A stretch of 9,073 nucleotides of DNA from DASUBV01 sp035763085 (lineage in GTDB: Bacteria > Actinomycetota > Actinomycetes > Streptosporangiales > Streptosporangiaceae): NCBI GenBank assembly GCA_035763085.1, contig DASUBV010000229.1, positions 1 to 9,073 on the forward strand. Direction: 5' to 3'. The translations under genes and the position numbers were made by a program. Positions 6,252 to 9,073 of this stretch are shown here, one piece after another. Numbering within the stretch: position 1 is the stretch's first letter; each line of letters begins with the position of its first letter. The notes beneath the pieces were generated by a model. That model made no database searches. It was not told the origin of the DNA and saw only the letters and a program-made list of their open reading frames with translations.

Positions 6252-6363
6252 TCCTCAGGCGACGGTAGGCAGCCACTGCGCAGATTCACCACCGGCCTGG
6301 TGCCGCCCCCTGGCCCGGGCCGGACGCACAGCCGGGCAGGCCACGAGGCGATTGGGGCGCCAC

Positions 6364-8232
6364 ATGCAGATGAGCAGGAGATGGAAGCGCGCCGGGCTGA
6401 TCGCCGTCGCCGCCATCGTGCTGGCCGCGGCCGGCTGCAGTAGCGGCAGCGGCGGCAGCTCTGGCTCCGGCTCGCCGGGTGCCGGCAAGCCGGTCAGCGG
6501 CGGGACGGTCACGGTCGCGCTGCCGGCCGCCACCACCTACAACTGGATCTTCCCCTTCTTCTCGGTCACCGTCGAGAGCGTCTTCAACGTCAACCAGTTC
6601 CAGTGGCTGATGTACCGGCCGCTGTACATGTTCGGCGGCAACGACAACTCGGTGGAGATCAACTACTCGCTCTCGCCGGCCAACGCGCCGCGGTACTCCG
6701 ACGGCGGCAAGACCGTGGCGGTCAGCCTCAAGGGCTGGAAGTGGTCCAACGGGGAGACGGTCAATGCCAAGGACGTCGTGTTCTTCATGAACATGGTCAA
6801 CGCGGAGAAGAAGGCCTGGTACGCCGCTGCCCCCGGGCTGCTGCCCGACAATGTCGTCTCCTACCAGGCCACCGGCCCCAACGAGGTGACCTTCCACCTG
6901 GACAAGGCCTACTCCAGCATCTGGTACACCTACAACCAGCTGGATGAGATCACCCCGATGCCGATGGCCTGGGACATCACCCGCGCGGGCGCGGCGCCCG
7001 GCAGCGGCGGCTGCACCACTGACAGCGCGGCGGACGGCTGGGCCAGGTGCAAGAAGGTCTACTCCTACCTGAACGGCCAGGCGCAGAAGCCCTCGAGCTT
7101 CGCCTCCAGCCCGATCTGGTCGGTGGTGGACGGCCCGTGGAAGCTGTCCAGCTTCAGCACCGACGGCAACGTCACCATGGTGCCCAACGCGAAGTACTCG
7201 GGCAGTCCCCGGCCGCACCTGTCCGCGATCAAGTTCCTGCCGTACACCTCGGACGCGACCGAGTACACGGCGCTGAAGACCGGGCAGGTCGAGGTGGGCT
7301 ACATCCCCACCCAGGACCTGCCGCCCCGGCCGCCTGGCTCGAGGCTGCCGGCGACCAACCCGCTGGGCAGCAGCTTCAGGCTGCAGGGCTTCTATCCGTT
7401 CGGCATTAACTACTACCAGCTGAACTTCAACAACCCCACCGTGGGACCGATCTTCCGGCAGCTCTATGTCCGGCAGGCCCTGCAGCTCACGCTGGACCAG
7501 CAGGGGATGGACAAGGCGGACTGGCGCGGCTACGCCTTCCCGACCACCGGGCCGGCGCCGAGCTACCCGCCCAGCCGGTGGATCCCGGACGCGCAGAAGG
7601 CCAGCAACGGCCAGGGACCGTACCCCTTCAATGTGGCCCGGGCGACGAAGCTGCTGACCAGCCACGGGTGGAGCAAGGTCGGCGGCGTGATGACCTGCCA
7701 GGACCCGGCCAGGTGCGGGGCCGGGATCCGCAAGGGCCAGCAGCTGAAGTTCACCATCGACTACGTCAGCGGATCCACCGCTGTCGCGTCGGACTACAAG
7801 GTCTACGCCTCCGACGCCTCCCGGGCCGGCATCGCCATCGAGCCCATCAGCCGGACCTTCAACACGGTCATCGGCGAGTCGGCTCCGTGCCCGGTCAAGC
7901 CGAGCTGCAGCTGGCAGGCCATCGCCTACGGCGGCTGGGTCTTCGCCAGCCCGACGTTCGAGCCGACCGGCGAGGCGCTGTTCCAGACCGGCGCCTTCAA
8001 CAACTCGGGCAGCTACTCCAGCGCCACGATGGACAGCCTGATCACCCAGACGCACACCAGCAGCAGCCTGGACGCGTTCCACCAGTACGCGACGTTCACC
8101 GCCCAGCAGCTGCCGAGCATCTGGCTGCCGAACCACTACACCGTGCAGGCGGTCTCGGCCAAGGTGCACGGCGTCACCTTCAGCCCGGTCTTCACGTTCC
8201 TGCCGGAGTACTGGTACCTCACCAGGTCCTGA
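6364..8232 (+). CDS. ABC transporter substrate-binding lipoprotein, peptide/SBP_bac_5 family
   Basis: A 622-residue secreted, lipid-anchored binding protein that should capture a solute outside the cell and deliver it to an ABC permease. The signal peptide has a basic start (RRWKR, 5-9), a hydrophobic core (10-22) and a lipobox-like AAGC with C25 as lipidation site; the -3 position is Ala instead of the common Leu. A Gly/Ser linker follows (26-46). The family 5 signature appears at 120-140 (VSLKGWKWSNGETVNAKDVVF), matching the peptide/nickel class of periplasmic binding proteins. Three closely spaced cysteine pairs (C217/C229, C445/C451, C509/C515) are probably disulfides. ATG 6364 has GGGG 6 bases upstream; ATG 6370 is an alternative. 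The long open frame back to 5941 is antisense to the regulator and not real. No permease or ATPase gene is nearby in the window. The ligand is unknown; lysine-containing peptides would suit the context but are unproven. Confidence 0.9.
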   Translation: MQMSRRWKRAGLIAVAAIVLAAAGCSSGSGGSSGSGSPGAGKPVSGGTVTVALPAATTYNWIFPFFSVTVESVFNVNQFQWLMYRPLYMFGGNDNSVEINYSLSPANAPRYSDGGKTVAVSLKGWKWSNGETVNAKDVVFFMNMVNAEKKAWYAAAPGLLPDNVVSYQATGPNEVTFHLDKAYSSIWYTYNQLDEITPMPMAWDITRAGAAPGSGGCTTDSAADGWARCKKVYSYLNGQAQKPSSFASSPIWSVVDGPWKLSSFSTDGNVTMVPNAKYSGSPRPHLSAIKFLPYTSDATEYTALKTGQVEVGYIPTQDLPPRPPGSRLPATNPLGSSFRLQGFYPFGINYYQLNFNNPTVGPIFRQLYVRQALQLTLDQQGMDKADWRGYAFPTTGPAPSYPPSRWIPDAQKASNGQGPYPFNVARATKLLTSHGWSKVGGVMTCQDPARCGAGIRKGQQLKFTIDYVSGSTAVASDYKVYASDASRAGIAIEPISRTFNTVIGESAPCPVKPSCSWQAIAYGGWVFASPTFEPTGEALFQTGAFNNSGSYSSATMDSLITQTHTSSSLDAFHQYATFTAQQLPSIWLPNHYTVQAVSAKVHGVTFSPVFTFLPEYWYLTRS

Positions 8233-8244
8233 GATCTCACCGGG

Positions 8245-8278
8245 CCGGGCCTGCCGCTGCCGCCAGCGGCAGGCCCGG
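8245..8278 (+). terminator. Strong hairpin terminator after the binding-protein gene
   Basis: A perfect 15-bp GC-rich stem, CCGGGCCTGCCGCTG (8245-8259) pairing with 8264-8278, with a 4-base loop CCGC, starts 13 bases after the stop codon. There is no T-tract, as is common for actinobacterial I-shaped terminators. Confidence 0.75.
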
Positions 8279-8294
8279 TGTCCTGCCCGGCCGG

Positions 8295-8336
8295 CCCGGC
8301 GGCCCGGACGGCCCTGGCGGGCCGCGGGCCGCCGGG
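8295..8336. terminator. Second long hairpin, terminator or leader structure
   Basis: A perfect 12-bp stem, CCCGGCGGCCCG (8295-8306) with CGGGCCGCCGGG (8325-8336), continues after a 2-base bulge (8307-8308) into a 6-bp stem (8309-8314 with 8319-8324) closed by the loop TGGC. It begins 16 bases after the first hairpin and ends 62 bases before the dehydrogenase start. It could back up the first terminator or, if transcription starts upstream, act as an attenuator for the next gene. No T-tract follows. Confidence 0.5.
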
Positions 8337-8398
8337 TCTGGTCCTGATCACGGCGGCGGATCTATGGTGACAGTCCGGGCAGCAATCCAGGAGGATCG
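8337..8398 (+). promoter_or_regulatory. Presumed promoter and ribosome site of the alcohol dehydrogenase gene
   Basis: TATGGT (8363-8368) fits TAnnnT as a -10 box; the -35 region (TGGTCC at 8339-8344, spacer 18) is poor. AGGAGG (8389-8394) is a perfect Shine-Dalgarno core, though only 4 bases from the ATG. The ribosome site is well supported, the promoter only weakly. Confidence 0.4.
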
Positions 8399-9073
8399 AT
8401 GAAGACGAGGGCTGCGGTTCTGCGGGGCACGGGACAGGACTTCGAGATCACCGAGCTCGAGCTCGACCCGCCGAGGGCCGGCGAGGTGCTCATCCGCTAC
8501 GTCGCCTCGGGGCTGTGCCATTCCGATGAGCACCTGCGCCAGGGCGACCTCATCCCGCGCTTCCCGATCGTCGCCGGCCACGAGGGCGCGGGCATCATCG
8601 AGCAGGTCGGCCCCGGCGTCACCCGGCTGCAGCCCGGCGACCACGTGATCTGCTCGTTCCTGCCGGTGTGCGGGCACTGCCGGTGGTGCTCGACCGGCAA
8701 GTCCAACCTCTGCGACATGGGTGCGACGATCCTGGACGGGGTGCTCACCGACGGGACGTACCGGTTCCACGACGACGAGGGCACCGACTACGGCGGCATG
8801 TGCATGCTCGGCACGTTCTCCGAGCGGTCGGTGATCAGCGAGAACTCGGCGGTCAAGGTCGACCCGGACCTGCCGCTGGACAAGGTCGTGCTGATCGGCT
8901 GCGGGGTGCCCACCGGCTGGGGTTCGGCCGTGCACGCGGCGGCGACCGAGCCTGGCGACACGATCGTGATCTACGGCATCGGCGGAATCGGCATCAACAG
9001 CGTGCAGGGCGCGGCACTGGCCGGCGCCCGCAACGTCATCGCGGTCGACCCGCTGCCCAACAAGCGCGAGGCG
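8399..9073 (+). CDS. Zinc-dependent MDR alcohol dehydrogenase, NDMA-dependent type, N-terminal part
   Basis: The first 225 codons of a medium-chain dehydrogenase; the frame is still open at the window end, where roughly 150 more residues are expected. The GroES-like domain carries the catalytic zinc ligands C40, H61-E62 and C168, and the structural zinc lobe C91-GH-C94-RW-C97 plus C105. The coenzyme-binding fold starts at about 187 with G193-I-G-G-I-G198, and D217 at the end of the second strand fits NAD(H) preference. The segment around SNLCDMGATILDG and the long insert before GTFSERSVI resemble the actinobacterial class III-like dehydrogenases whose tightly bound nicotinamide is recycled by NDMA in vitro and probably by mycofactocin in vivo; this subfamily call is from memory of the family and less certain than the MDR assignment. 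AGGAGG precedes the ATG. The substrate cannot be read from the sequence, and two hairpins separate it from the binding-protein gene. Confidence 0.85.
   Translation, partial: MKTRAAVLRGTGQDFEITELELDPPRAGEVLIRYVASGLCHSDEHLRQGDLIPRFPIVAGHEGAGIIEQVGPGVTRLQPGDHVICSFLPVCGHCRWCSTGKSNLCDMGATILDGVLTDGTYRFHDDEGTDYGGMCMLGTFSERSVISENSAVKVDPDLPLDKVVLIGCGVPTGWGSAVHAAATEPGDTIVIYGIGGIGINSVQGAALAGARNVIAVDPLPNKREA

Larger units (their letters stand above)
6087..6363. promoter_or_regulatory. Divergent regulator/binding-protein intergenic control region
   Basis: No gene is supported in these 277 bases. On the plus strand TTGACC (6193-6198), an 18-base spacer and TACTGT (6217-6222) form a good vegetative-type promoter for the binding protein, leaving a leader of roughly 135 bases. 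On the minus strand TATACT (6239 down to 6234) is a good -10 for the regulator gene, with no clear -35. The two promoters overlap face to face within about 50 bases, and three short dyads are embedded in them, a layout typical of a regulator that controls itself and its neighbour. Confidence 0.5.

Noticed and set aside
5941..6363. Extension of the binding-protein frame back to 5941
   Set aside because: It would put a signal peptide and lipobox in the middle of the protein and runs antisense through the regulator gene and its promoter.
6286..8169. Long minus-strand open frame of 627 codons opposite the binding protein
   Set aside because: Composition is Val/Gly/Arg-rich with no recognisable domain; it is a by-product of high GC content opposite a well-supported gene.

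Overview
The base composition (very GC-rich, GC-biased third codon positions, GTG starts, hairpin terminators without a T-tract) points to a high-GC actinobacterium. The last gene resembles the NDMA-dependent alcohol dehydrogenases known mainly from Actinomycetota, which fits. No gene in the window fixes the genus.

Positions 1-3776 (minus strand) hold a tightly packed operon read from high to low coordinates: kdd (3,5-diaminohexanoate dehydrogenase), kamD and kamE (the two subunits of B12/PLP-dependent lysine 5,6-aminomutase), and the first 41 codons of kal (3-aminobutyryl-CoA ammonia-lyase), which is cut by the window edge. Every junction overlaps by 1-4 bases. Divergent from it, after a 241-bp intergenic region with an AT-rich core and a strong dyad, lies kamA (lysine 2,3-aminomutase, 4018-5421). 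Together these genes encode the lysine fermentation route: L-lysine -> beta-lysine -> 3,5-diaminohexanoate -> 5-amino-3-oxohexanoate, then (via the cleavage enzyme Kce, not in this window) 3-aminobutyryl-CoA -> crotonyl-CoA.

kamA meets a convergent FCD-type GntR regulator (5418-6086) so closely that the two stop codons share one CTAG, inside a small hairpin. The regulator is divergent from a lipoprotein substrate-binding protein of an ABC peptide-type importer (6364-8232). The 277 bp between them carry promoter-like elements in both directions and short palindromes that could be operators. No permease or ATPase for this binding protein lies in the window.

Two strong consecutive hairpins (8245-8278 and 8295-8336) separate the binding protein from a zinc-dependent MDR alcohol dehydrogenase (8399 to the window end, 225 codons seen). 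A plausible reading is a lysine (or lysine-peptide) catabolic island with its own regulator and uptake protein in an otherwise probably aerobic actinobacterium. The links from the binding protein and dehydrogenase to lysine are inference from position only. I saw no mobile element, CRISPR array, tRNA or rRNA.
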